Shown one piece after another: positions 25,713 through 34,123 of a stretch of 64,000 bases of DNA. Below the pieces are notes generated by a model. The model was given only the letters and a program-made list of their open reading frames with translations. It did no database searches and was not told the DNA's origin. A program made the position numbers and the translations under genes. This DNA is from Lachnospiraceae bacterium UBA3850 (lineage in GTDB: Bacteria > Bacillota > Clostridia > Lachnospirales > Lachnospiraceae), in NCBI GenBank assembly GCA_002392655.1, contig DGHK01000024.1, forward strand, positions 15,880-79,879. The letters run 5' to 3'. Position 1 is the first letter of the stretch, and each line of letters begins with the position of its first letter.

Positions 25713-27131
25713 TTATTCTCTTCCGTCCCAGCAATATGTGCAGAGGTTTTCTTTGTCAATTCCCGTAGCTGCTATCATATCGTCCAGACGATTGTACTTA
25801 AGTGATGTGAAGTTCAGCTTCTGTCTGATCTTCTCAAGCATCAGATGGTATCTGTCGGAATCAGGATTAGCATAATCATCAAGTACAGTTCTCTCGACCT
25901 GCTCTCCCTCTTCTTCTGCGATAACCTGTCTGGCTATAAGCTCCATATCACTGTTTGATCTGGAGAAGTTTATGTACTTACATCCAAACAGAAGTGGTGG
26001 ACAGGCAGGTCTGATGTGAACCTCCTTCGCACCGCTGTCATATAGAAATTCTGTAGTCTCACGAAGCTGTGTTCCTCTGACTATGGAATCATCTATAAGG
26101 AGCAGCTTCTTACCCTCTATCAGTTCATGTACAGGTATCAGCTTCATCTTAGCTATAAGATTACGCTTATCCTGATGAGTCGGCATAAATGAACGTGGCC
26201 ATGTCGGTGTATACTTTACGAATGGTCTGGAGAATGGTACTCCTGATTCATTTGCATATCCCATGGCATGTGCAGTTCCTGAATCCGGAACTCCGGCAAC
26301 CGCATCTATCTCTTCTTTAGTGAATCCATCTCTTTTTGCCAGAGATGCTCCACAGTTATATCTCATCTCCTCAACAGATACTCCCTCGTATCTTGATGAC
26401 GGATATCCATAATAAACCCAGAGGAAGGTACATATCCTTAGATCTTGTCCGGGCTTAACCATACAGGTCACTGCCTCAGGAGTCATAACATCTATTTCTC
26501 CGGGGCCAAGTTCCTTGAAATCTTTATATCCCAGGTTCAGGTAAGAGAATGACTCAAAAGCTGCGCAGAAGCCTTCATCCTCCTTATATCCGACCACAAC
26601 CGGAGTACGACCGAATCTGTCTCTTGCCAGATATACTGCATCCTGAGTAAGCAGCAGTATCGTCATTGACCCGTCTATGGATTCCTGAGCATACTTAATT
26701 CCTTCAATGATGTTATCCTTTTGGTTAATAAGTGCAGCTGTAAGCTCCGTCTTATTAACCTCTCCGGTGCTCATCATCTGAAAATGTGATCCACCGTTTT
26801 TAAATACATTTGCAATAAGCTCATCGGTGTTATTAACCTTTCCGACGCAGACTATGGCATATGTTCCGTGATGAGAACGAACAAGTAGTGGCTGAGGATC
26901 ATAATCGGATATACAACCTATACCGAGGTTACCCTCCATCTCATGTACGTCTCCGCTAAACTTACTTCTGAACGGTGCATTCTCGATATTATGAATAGCT
27001 CTGTTAAAGCCCTCTCTTCCGTGAACCACCATTCCGGCTCTTCTCGTACCGAGATGTGAATGGTAGTCTGTACCATAGAACAGGTCAAATACTGAATCAC
27101 CCTTTAATGCTGTTGCAAAAAATCCACCCAT
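25713..27131 (-). CDS. PurF-like amidophosphoribosyltransferase homologue lacking the glutaminase nucleophile
   Basis: 472 residues, similar in length and order to PurF. The PRPP-binding motif LLLIDDSIVRGTQ is intact, and the C-terminal LCTYC supplies a CxxC like the Fe-S ligands of Bacillus PurF. The N-terminus differs: PurF matures to an N-terminal Cys (CGxFG), whereas this protein begins MGGFFATA, and the glutamine-site block reads SHLGTRRAGMVVHG. CAGGAG 7 nt before the ATG supports this start and no in-frame Cys lies upstream. It may use free ammonia, act on another substrate, or be regulatory. It lies 18 bp after a flavodiiron gene. Confidence 0.85.
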   Translation of the reverse strand: MGGFFATALKGDSVFDLFYGTDYHSHLGTRRAGMVVHGREGFNRAIHNIENAPFRSKFSGDVHEMEGNLGIGCISDYDPQPLLVRSHHGTYAIVCVGKVNNTDELIANVFKNGGSHFQMMSTGEVNKTELTAALINQKDNIIEGIKYAQESIDGSMTILLLTQDAVYLARDRFGRTPVVVGYKEDEGFCAAFESFSYLNLGYKDFKELGPGEIDVMTPEAVTCMVKPGQDLRICTFLWVYYGYPSSRYEGVSVEEMRYNCGASLAKRDGFTKEEIDAVAGVPDSGTAHAMGYANESGVPFSRPFVKYTPTWPRSFMPTHQDKRNLIAKMKLIPVHELIEGKKLLLIDDSIVRGTQLRETTEFLYDSGAKEVHIRPACPPLLFGCKYINFSRSNSDMELIARQVIAEEEGEQVERTVLDDYANPDSDRYHLMLEKIRQKLNFTSLKYNRLDDMIAATGIDKENLCTYCWDGRE

Positions 27132-27149
27132 TTTTAAACTCCTGTTTTA

Positions 27150-28340
27150 TCATTTGCCGGCCGCAACTATAGCGTCAGCCAGTGCTTCTATGTTTGGAAT
27201 ATCGCTGTCCTTTACAGTACTCTTTATTGTAACTACAGGATCCAGCAGCTGAACATCCTTCCAGCCCTCAATTATTCCCTTTGCGGTTCTTGCTGCACTT
27301 GGAGCCCATGAACCGTTCTCAAGGATAAATACCTTACGGTTCTGGTAGGTCTTGACTGTCAGATGATTCAGGAAATCAAACATCGGAAGGAAGATACCGC
27401 CGTCATAGCTGGATGAGCAGATGACCATACGGTCATATCTGAAAGCATCCTCTACGCACTCTGCCATATCCTCTCTGCAGATATCGGAAATCGCAACCTT
27501 CTCACCCTTAGCCTCGAGCTTCTCTGCAAGAAGCTTTGCTGCCTTGGCTGTATTTCCATGGATTGAAGCATAAGCAACAAATACACCATGGGACTCAGCC
27601 TCATAGCTGCTCCATGTATTATATGTATCAAGATAGTAGCTGAGCTCGTCGCCCGGCATAGGAAGTACCGGTCCGTGAAGTGGAAGTATCTTCTCTATCT
27701 CAAGTGCTGAAGCCTTCTTCAGAAGAGTCTGTACAGGAGTACCGTACTTTCCGACTATCCCGAAATAATATCTCCTTGCTTCGCATGCCCATCCTTCAGG
27801 ATCATCGAAATCAAGTGCACCGAATTTGCCAAATGCATCCGCTGAGAAGAACAGCTTCTCGCTCTGCTCATAGGTCATCATAACCTCCGGCCAGTGTATC
27901 ATCGGAGCAAGAATAAACTGAAGTGTGTGAGTACCGAGAGACAGTGTGTCGCCCTCCTTAACTTCAATCTTTCTGTCATTGACACCGAGACTGTCTATAT
28001 CAAAGAACTGTCCCAGCATAACAAATGTTTTCGCGTTTCCCACTATCTGAGCATCAGGGAATTCCTTCACTGCTGCTGCAAAGCTACCTGAATGATCAGG
28101 CTCTATATGCTGAACGATTATATAATCAAGTGTACGACCACCAAGCGCTTCTTTTACATTTGCAAGCCACTCATCAGTTTTACTGGCATCGACTGTATCG
28201 AATACGCAGGTCTTCTCATCAAGCACTACATATGAGTTATATGCCATTCCTTCAGGAACGATATACTGGCTCTCAAAAAGATCTAAATCATGATCATCTA
28301 CACCAACATACTTAATCGCATCGGATATACTAGTAACCAT
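27150..28340 (-). CDS. Flavodiiron protein (FprA/class A flavoprotein), O2/NO reductase
   Basis: 396 residues: a diiron beta-lactamase-like domain (about 1-245) and a flavodoxin domain (about 250-396). Iron ligands are visible as His78, Glu80, Asp82 and His83 (HIEPDH), His149, Asp168 and His222. The FMN loop is YASIHGNTAKAA. No fused rubredoxin is present, so it is class A. In anaerobes these enzymes reduce O2 to water or NO to N2O. It leads an operon with the PurF-like gene; GGAGGA precedes the ATG. Confidence 0.95.
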   Translation of the reverse strand: MVTSISDAIKYVGVDDHDLDLFESQYIVPEGMAYNSYVVLDEKTCVFDTVDASKTDEWLANVKEALGGRTLDYIIVQHIEPDHSGSFAAAVKEFPDAQIVGNAKTFVMLGQFFDIDSLGVNDRKIEVKEGDTLSLGTHTLQFILAPMIHWPEVMMTYEQSEKLFFSADAFGKFGALDFDDPEGWACEARRYYFGIVGKYGTPVQTLLKKASALEIEKILPLHGPVLPMPGDELSYYLDTYNTWSSYEAESHGVFVAYASIHGNTAKAAKLLAEKLEAKGEKVAISDICREDMAECVEDAFRYDRMVICSSSYDGGIFLPMFDFLNHLTVKTYQNRKVFILENGSWAPSAARTAKGIIEGWKDVQLLDPVVTIKSTVKDSDIPNIEALADAIVAAGK

Positions 28341-28455
28341 GTTTATGTCCTCCTATCCTTAAAAGTGTACGATACTACTCTACTATATATTCACTACTGG
28401 GTGCAACTAAAAATATTTGCTATTTTTTATGAATTTTTGTCTATTTTGATGGGCA

Positions 28456-28665
28456 TTATTTTATGTCAACTACAGTGTAATCCTTGTCCTGAACAGCCTG
28501 CTTTAACACCTCATCAGATACGTCACTTTCCAGCTTAACAACTGCTGTTCCTTTCTTGTGACTTACCTTGACTCCTGACACACCTTCAATTGCTTCAAGA
28601 GCCTTCTGAACAGTTGCCTCACAATGCTCACACATCATTCCTTCGATAGTCATGGTTTTCTTCAT
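28456..28665 (-). CDS. Probable free CopZ-like copper chaperone from internal start within copA
   Basis: An in-frame ATG at 28665 is preceded by AAGGGAGG (28680-28673) with 7-nt spacing, as good a ribosome site as any in the window. Initiation there gives a 69-residue HMA protein starting MKKTMTIEG, with the copper-binding MCEHC motif, the length and sequence expected of CopZ. The same bases encode the KKGGSG linker in the long form. Two products from one gene would resemble E. coli copA, where CopA(Z) arises by frameshifting, but by another mechanism. Not proven. Confidence 0.65.
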   Translation of the reverse strand: MKKTMTIEGMMCEHCEATVQKALEAIEGVSGVKVSHKKGTAVVKLESDVSDEVLKQAVQDKDYTVVDIK

Positions 28666-31050
28666 ACCGCTTCCTCCCTTTTTGTTTTCTTCTATCTCAT
28701 TTCTTATATCATCTATCTTATCCGTAAGTCTCTGTCTGAAAGCCTTATCAATCAGAGCTTTCGACGCCCTGTCATGACTCGCATCATGTATACGCACTCT
28801 GTTAAGTCTAAGCGCATTCATACATACAAAGAAGCTTGACAACGCCATAGCTGCCGCTCCATACATAGGCTTCATGGCTACCCCGTAAAGCCCCATGGCA
28901 AGAGGTATACACAGAGCATTATAGAAAAATGCCCAAAACAGATTCTGATGAATATTCCTTATAGTAGCTCTGCTCATACGAATAGCTGCCGCCGTATCTC
29001 TTATGGAATTCCTCATCAGTACAACATCAGCTGCATCCACAGCCACATCAGTTCCCGCACCTATTGCAAAGCCTGTATCGGCTCTTGTAAGTGCTACTGC
29101 ATCATTGATACCATCTCCTACCATCGCAACCTTTAGAGTCTTCTTGTCAGTTAACATAACTTCTTTAAGGGAGGCTATCACTTCATCCTTATCATCCGGC
29201 ATAACCTCTGCAATCACACTATTTACGCCAGACTGACGTGCTACAGCCTCTGCCGTACCCACATTATCTCCGGTTAACATAACTGTATAGATTCCCATTC
29301 CCTTCAGCTCGTTTATAGCTTCTTCGCTGTCCTCTTTAATCCTGTCTGCTACAGCTATAAGTCCCAGATATCTGTCAGAGAGCATAAACAAAAGCGGAGT
29401 TTTACCTTCTGATGTAAGTCGCGTTATCTCTTCTGACCTTACAGATACTTTATCTCCAAAACGATTCATTATAAAGCCATAGCTTCCGCCGACTGCCTCG
29501 TAGCTTGCGTCACCTGTCTCTATCTCTCCTCTCACGCCTGCCCCGGGCAGTGTTTCAAAATTCTTAACCTTATAGGAAGAAGCTTGGTCACCGACATATT
29601 CCACGACAGCTTTCGCCAGAGGATGTTCCGACAGCTTCTCGAGACTATAGGCTGCAGACAAAAGCTCTTCTTCAGCTACGCCCTCTGCAGGACAAATATC
29701 TGTAACACCGGGCTCTCCCTTTGTTATGGTTCCTGTCTTATCAAGTACTACTACACCTACTCTTCCCGCGCTCTCCAACGCCTCTGCAGTTTTATAGAGT
29801 ACAGCGTTTTTAGCGCCCATTCCATTTCCGACCATAATTGCAACCGGTGTTGCGAGTCCGAGTGCACACGGACAGCTGATAACCAGAACTGAGATTCCTC
29901 TCGCAATTGAATAAGCGACAGTCTGACCTGCTATCATCCATCCTGCAAATGTAAGAACAGCCAGTAGTATAACAACAGGAACAAAAACAGCCGAGACCTT
30001 ATCAGCTATCCTTGCAAGTGGAGCCTTGGTAGTTGCCGCATCCTCAACCATCTTAATTATCTGTGAAAGTGTCGTATCCTCTCCCACTCTCGTCGCCTTA
30101 CAGCTGAGGAAACCGTTGCTGTTTATTGTACCTGCTGATATGCTATCCCCTGCAGCTTTATCAACAGGTATACTCTCACCTGTAAGTGCAGCTTCATTTA
30201 CTGCAGATACACCTTCCAAAACCACTCCGTCAACCGGTACTATATCACCGGCGCGAAGTAAATATATATCACCTATCTGAACCTCCTGGACAGGTATAGT
30301 CTGTTCCTTACCCTCACGCAGAACTGTAGCCTCCTTAGGTGATAGTCTGAGCAGACTCTTCAGTGCATCTGTAGTTCTTCCCTTCGATTTAGCTTCAAGG
30401 AGCTTTCCCACTGTGATCAGCGTAGGAATCATAGCCGCCGACTCGAAATAAAGATTCATCATATGTGAGTGAACTGCTGCCATATCCCCTGCTCGATATG
30501 CTCTGAACATGAGAATCAAAACAGCTAAGCTATATCCAAAGGATGCTGTACTTCCCAATGCCACCAGGGTATCCATATTCGGAGCACCACTGAAAAGCGT
30601 CCTGAAGCCACTTGTAAAAAACCTCTTATTTATCACCATAACGATAATCGCAAGTACCATTTCCGTCACTGCAATTACCAGATGATCATCCATAAATGAA
30701 AAAACGGGCCATCCCCACATAGTATGCCCCATAGACAGATACATCAGACATACAAGCACCGCGCAGGAGCTTATAAGTCTGCGTACCAAAATCGGACTCT
30801 CCTTATCCTTTAGAGAGTTCTCTATATCTGATTTATCACCAGAGCTATCTCGTCCAAACACAGACGCTCCATAGCCTGCTTTTTCAACTGCTTCTATTAT
30901 TTCCTCATCACTTGCCGTACCCTCAACTCCCATAGAGTTGGTAAGTAGGCTCACAGCACAGGACTCCACACCTTCCAGTCCCGAAACCGCTTTCTCTACT
31001 CTGGCCTGACATGCTGCACAGCTCATTCCGGTTATTTCGTACTTTCTCAT
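28456..31050 (-). CDS. copA: Copper-exporting P1B-type ATPase with N- and C-terminal heavy-metal domains
   Basis: 864 residues. The N-terminal HMA domain carries CAAC (Cys11, Cys14). Eight membrane helices include the transport motif CPCALGLATP; the phosphorylation motif DKTGT, TGDN and GDGIND are intact, and so is the SEHPLA-type His-Pro of the nucleotide domain. After the last helices a charged linker leads into a second HMA domain (796-864, CEHC at 807-810) that looks like a complete CopZ chaperone. A C-terminal HMA is unusual for CopA. The linker encodes a perfect internal ribosome site and ATG. The gene has its own promoter with a palindrome at the start site. Confidence 0.95.
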   Translation of the reverse strand: MRKYEITGMSCAACQARVEKAVSGLEGVESCAVSLLTNSMGVEGTASDEEIIEAVEKAGYGASVFGRDSSGDKSDIENSLKDKESPILVRRLISSCAVLVCLMYLSMGHTMWGWPVFSFMDDHLVIAVTEMVLAIIVMVINKRFFTSGFRTLFSGAPNMDTLVALGSTASFGYSLAVLILMFRAYRAGDMAAVHSHMMNLYFESAAMIPTLITVGKLLEAKSKGRTTDALKSLLRLSPKEATVLREGKEQTIPVQEVQIGDIYLLRAGDIVPVDGVVLEGVSAVNEAALTGESIPVDKAAGDSISAGTINSNGFLSCKATRVGEDTTLSQIIKMVEDAATTKAPLARIADKVSAVFVPVVILLAVLTFAGWMIAGQTVAYSIARGISVLVISCPCALGLATPVAIMVGNGMGAKNAVLYKTAEALESAGRVGVVVLDKTGTITKGEPGVTDICPAEGVAEEELLSAAYSLEKLSEHPLAKAVVEYVGDQASSYKVKNFETLPGAGVRGEIETGDASYEAVGGSYGFIMNRFGDKVSVRSEEITRLTSEGKTPLLFMLSDRYLGLIAVADRIKEDSEEAINELKGMGIYTVMLTGDNVGTAEAVARQSGVNSVIAEVMPDDKDEVIASLKEVMLTDKKTLKVAMVGDGINDAVALTRADTGFAIGAGTDVAVDAADVVLMRNSIRDTAAAIRMSRATIRNIHQNLFWAFFYNALCIPLAMGLYGVAMKPMYGAAAMALSSFFVCMNALRLNRVRIHDASHDRASKALIDKAFRQRLTDKIDDIRNEIEENKKGGSGMKKTMTIEGMMCEHCEATVQKALEAIEGVSGVKVSHKKGTAVVKLESDVSDEVLKQAVQDKDYTVVDIK

Positions 31051-31066
31051 TTTCCCATCCTTGAAT

Positions 31067-31114
31067 AGTTAAATATATCTAACTCATTATAGCATAATAT
31101 ATCAAAAATGACAA
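31067..31114 (-). promoter_or_regulatory. copA promoter with an 18-bp palindrome at the start site
   Basis: TTGTCA (31114-31109), 17 bp, TATAAT (31091-31086) on the minus strand. The palindrome AGTTAAATATATCTAACT (31067-31084) covers the predicted start near 31079. It does not match the CopY box (TACANNTGTA), so the regulator is unknown. Confidence 0.65.
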
Positions 31115-31119
31115 AGCAG

Positions 31120-32721
31120 TCAGAAGTCTTTTTTCAGAAGCTTGAAAGAATATGCTCCGACTGAAACACCCTCTGCCGGCATGGTCTCACCGGAAATCAG
31201 TTCGTAATAATCACCGTCGTTTTCATTTATCCAGGCTGTTCTGTCTGTATCAGAGAAGTTGAATACTGCTATCAGCTTCTGTCCATCAAAGTAACGACCA
31301 AGTGCCAGCGTTCCGCCATCCCATGTATCCATGGTCCAGCGATCTGCAAACGTATTAAACACCTTCAGCTCCTGCCTGAAACGCTCTAGTTTACATAATA
31401 TCTCGTGAACCTCAGGAAGGAGATTTTCATCTCTCTCACATATAACAGGCATCCCACATTTGAATATAAGAAAAGCGTATATTAGTACGTACTTTTTCTT
31501 AGCAATATCCAGCGCATCACCATCAGATTCTTCTATCGCCTGAAGGATTCCCGTCATAGCAGGTGCACTGCCCAGCCGTCCTTTATAGTATTCCGCGAGA
31601 AACTCCTTATGCGACCTCTCTCCTATAGCTTCCTCTGCAAGAAGGCCATAATCCAGATTCCACCTGATGGGGTCACTTACGAGAGATACATTTGAATATA
31701 TAAGCTCTTTGGGCTGCTGACATACCATATCCATATGAGACTTTATAAGCCTGCAGTTCTGTACTGCCAGAGTGTGCCATATGATATCAGCCGCTCTGCC
31801 GTCACATACTATATGTCCCTGATAAGAGCTTTCGGTCCATAGAAGTACGCCCGGACAAACTATATCGAAGGCCAGTCTGTATAGCCTGATAACCTTATCT
31901 GACTTATCATGATTAACACATCCACTCTCCAGATCCTTCCATACATACTTATCATCATGTATCCTAAAAACATCTACGCCGTTATTTGCAAGAAACAGCA
32001 GGTTGCGTATCATCTTGTTCAACACCATGGGATTTTTATAATTCATATCCCAGGAATGTTTATTGTTAGTAGTAAGTACATACTCCTTCTTATCTGGAAG
32101 GTAGGTGAACGCACCCCTCAATCTGTCATCAAACTCCTGTTCCAGCAGATCATCGTAGCTGTTGGCAATGTCTCCATTATCTGTTATCACATATCTGCTC
32201 TTATAAACAGGATCATCAATAAGAGTTTTCTTTACCCACTTATGATTATCTGCAGTATAGCTGATATTTACATCTATGCAGAGCTTCATCCCTTTCCTAT
32301 GACATGAAGTCGAAAGAGAAAGCAGATCTGACATACTTCCGTACTGTGACTGAAGCTTCCTGTAATCAGTTATTGCACCTGAATCCATAAGCTTCTTGGA
32401 ATTACTGAGAATAAAACCGAGGTCCAGTACATTATAACCATTTTTATGGTAATACCCCAGCTCACTTTGGACATCATGAAGATTCCGGACGTCGCTCTCC
32501 ATATGGAGTTCGAGTCCGGAAAGAACTTTATCCAGATACCTGTTGGGAGCTTTATCTCTTTTTATATCCAGATTCTTCAGTGCTTCCGGTCTTTTATCAT
32601 AATACTTTTCAAGCCTCTCACAAAACTCACTGAAGCATTCCTCATCATCATAAAGCTCACTATATAAAGTTTTCATCTCATCATAACATGCAAAAAATCT
32701 TTTTCTGAAAACCTTATCCAT
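31120..32721 (-). CDS. Amylosucrase-like GH13 protein with eroded catalytic residues (probable pseudoenzyme)
   Basis: 533 residues that align end to end with amylosucrase, including RPEALKNLD near the N-terminus, LANNGVDVFRI before the nucleophile and NYKNP. Key residues are changed. The nucleophile position (ILRMDA in amylosucrase) is FRIHDD, with His255. The HDD block (RSHDDIG) is RWNLDYG, so the transition-state Asp is Leu356. The conserved NH of region I is SY (Tyr155). The acid/base Glu297 (WTES) remains. Retaining glucosidase chemistry is therefore unlikely; glycan binding or a regulatory role fits better. It ends the 16-kb run, 12 bp after the lipid kinase. Confidence 0.82.
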   Translation of the reverse strand: MDKVFRKRFFACYDEMKTLYSELYDDEECFSEFCERLEKYYDKRPEALKNLDIKRDKAPNRYLDKVLSGLELHMESDVRNLHDVQSELGYYHKNGYNVLDLGFILSNSKKLMDSGAITDYRKLQSQYGSMSDLLSLSTSCHRKGMKLCIDVNISYTADNHKWVKKTLIDDPVYKSRYVITDNGDIANSYDDLLEQEFDDRLRGAFTYLPDKKEYVLTTNNKHSWDMNYKNPMVLNKMIRNLLFLANNGVDVFRIHDDKYVWKDLESGCVNHDKSDKVIRLYRLAFDIVCPGVLLWTESSYQGHIVCDGRAADIIWHTLAVQNCRLIKSHMDMVCQQPKELIYSNVSLVSDPIRWNLDYGLLAEEAIGERSHKEFLAEYYKGRLGSAPAMTGILQAIEESDGDALDIAKKKYVLIYAFLIFKCGMPVICERDENLLPEVHEILCKLERFRQELKVFNTFADRWTMDTWDGGTLALGRYFDGQKLIAVFNFSDTDRTAWINENDGDYYELISGETMPAEGVSVGAYSFKLLKKDF

Positions 32722-32733
32722 ATATCTACCTAT

Positions 32734-33669
32734 TTATGCAAGTACACGCAGTACATCATGTATAACAAACATCTCTATGCGCGTTACATCTCCGACATAT
32801 TCCCCATCAGCATGAAGCACCATCGGAAGCTCAGATTCAAAAACCATTCCCTCCAGATCCTTAAGCATAAAGCCTTTTTTCTTGCCATGCTTTCCTCTGC
32901 AAAGAGTCGGAAGCAGGAAGAAGGTTTTCCACTTTGGAATACCGGAAACTGCACATATGGACAGCTTACCATCATCCAGCTTCGCCCCGGGATTCATAGG
33001 TACACCACCGCCCTCCGCAGGACAGTTCATAGAAGCCAGGAATATGAGATCATCAAGCTTCAGCTCCTCATCATCCTTTGTCAGATCATCCATCATCTTG
33101 ACCTTTACCTTGTAGGTCTTCATCTTAAATAGAGTTGTTATGGTCAGGATGATATAAGACAGATTCCCCAGCTTGAGTTTATTAAGACCATTCTTAATCT
33201 TGGAATTCTGATTCTTCTTGCATACTATAGCATCCAGACCGATTCCGGAGCTAATGAGAAATCTTCTTCTTACATCTGAATCAGTAATAACCTCACCGAC
33301 ATCTATCCTTCTGCCCTTATCAGCACTGAGTATTACATCCAGTGCCTTCTCAGGATCCTTCGGCATATTTATACCCCTGGCAAAATCATTTCCCGAGCCT
33401 GTGGGAATAATGCCGAAGCTCACCCTGTCAAAATCCTTAATTCCATTTACGGCCTCGTTGATGGTTCCGTCTCCGCCTACAACGATCATACGGATATCAT
33501 CATCCTCGAGAGTGGATATGCGTTCAGCCAGATGGCGTGCATGCCCTGCCTTCTTCGTGACATAGGCCTTGTATTCTATGTTCTTCTTCTTGAGAAGGAA
33601 ATTAACCTTATCCCAGGTACGCTTCGCATTTCCACTTCCACCATAATAGTTTACTATAAAATAATACAT
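32734..33669 (-). CDS. Diacylglycerol kinase-family lipid kinase (DagK/YegS type)
   Basis: 311 residues from the ATG at 33669, preceded by GGAGGA; the longer frame opens at a TTG that overlaps this ribosome site and is rejected. GGDGTINEAVNG is the nucleotide-binding signature and PTGSGNDFARG the second conserved block. Such enzymes phosphorylate diacylglycerol or related lipids at the membrane. It is encoded between an unknown small protein and the GH13-like gene, in a run that also includes a DUF2156 lipid acyltransferase-like protein, which suggests shared membrane-lipid work. Confidence 0.92.
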   Translation of the reverse strand: MYYFIVNYYGGSGNAKRTWDKVNFLLKKKNIEYKAYVTKKAGHARHLAERISTLEDDDIRMIVVGGDGTINEAVNGIKDFDRVSFGIIPTGSGNDFARGINMPKDPEKALDVILSADKGRRIDVGEVITDSDVRRRFLISSGIGLDAIVCKKNQNSKIKNGLNKLKLGNLSYIILTITTLFKMKTYKVKVKMMDDLTKDDEELKLDDLIFLASMNCPAEGGGVPMNPGAKLDDGKLSICAVSGIPKWKTFFLLPTLCRGKHGKKKGFMLKDLEGMVFESELPMVLHADGEYVGDVTRIEMFVIHDVLRVLA

Positions 33670-33696
33670 ATAGTTTAGTTCCTCCAAAAGGCCGGC

Positions 33697-34053
33697 TTAC
33701 TTATAAAGTTCGAGATTATAGATCTTGCCGAGCTCCATCAGATATTCAGATATATTATCAAAAGCATATGTCAGTCCTTCTGTAATAAATACATCCGGAA
33801 GCCTGCCATCTTCCTTGTAAAACTCAGGGAATATACTCGTGAGCTCTACAAGTGCTGTAGTAGACTCCTCATATACAAAATCCTTAAGAACTTTCTCAAA
33901 CTTGAGGACGAGATCATAATACTTTGAGTTTCTTACTGCTCTGTTACCTCGGATTATTTTATGATAATACTTTACTCCTTCTGCATAACCCTTCTTGGCA
34001 GAGTATTCCTCCACTGCCTTTCCTATATCAAACTTCTGAAGTTCGTTAGCCAT
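33697..34053 (-). CDS. Small helical protein of unknown function
   Basis: 118 residues, soluble, rich in charged and aromatic residues and probably all helical. I recognise no motif. It lies 70 bp after the PP2C-kinase fusion and 27 bp before the lipid kinase start. In partner-switching loci such a place is often taken by the phosphatase target, but there is no visible STAS fold or phosphorylatable Ser/Thr block, so that idea is only positional. Confidence 0.7.
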   Translation of the reverse strand: MANELQKFDIGKAVEEYSAKKGYAEGVKYYHKIIRGNRAVRNSKYYDLVLKFEKVLKDFVYEESTTALVELTSIFPEFYKEDGRLPDVFITEGLTYAFDNISEYLMELGKIYNLELYK

Positions 34054-34123
34054 TTTTAGTCTGCTCCTTTCACCTTAGTATAATTATCCTAAAATATTAT
34101 TATGATGCTATTTTTCAGCACCA

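Noticed and set aside
28456..28665. Frameshift or separate copZ gene fused by sequencing error
   Set aside because: The frame is continuous through a sensible linker; internal initiation explains the ribosome site without an error, though it remains to be tested.
33670..33687. TTG start adding six residues to the lipid kinase
   Set aside because: The TTG overlaps the GGAGGA ribosome site that serves the ATG at 33669.
34054..34123. Terminator between the PP2C-kinase fusion and the small unknown gene
   Set aside because: Only a weak GGTGCT/AGCATC hairpin without a proper T-run; not enough to split the operon.
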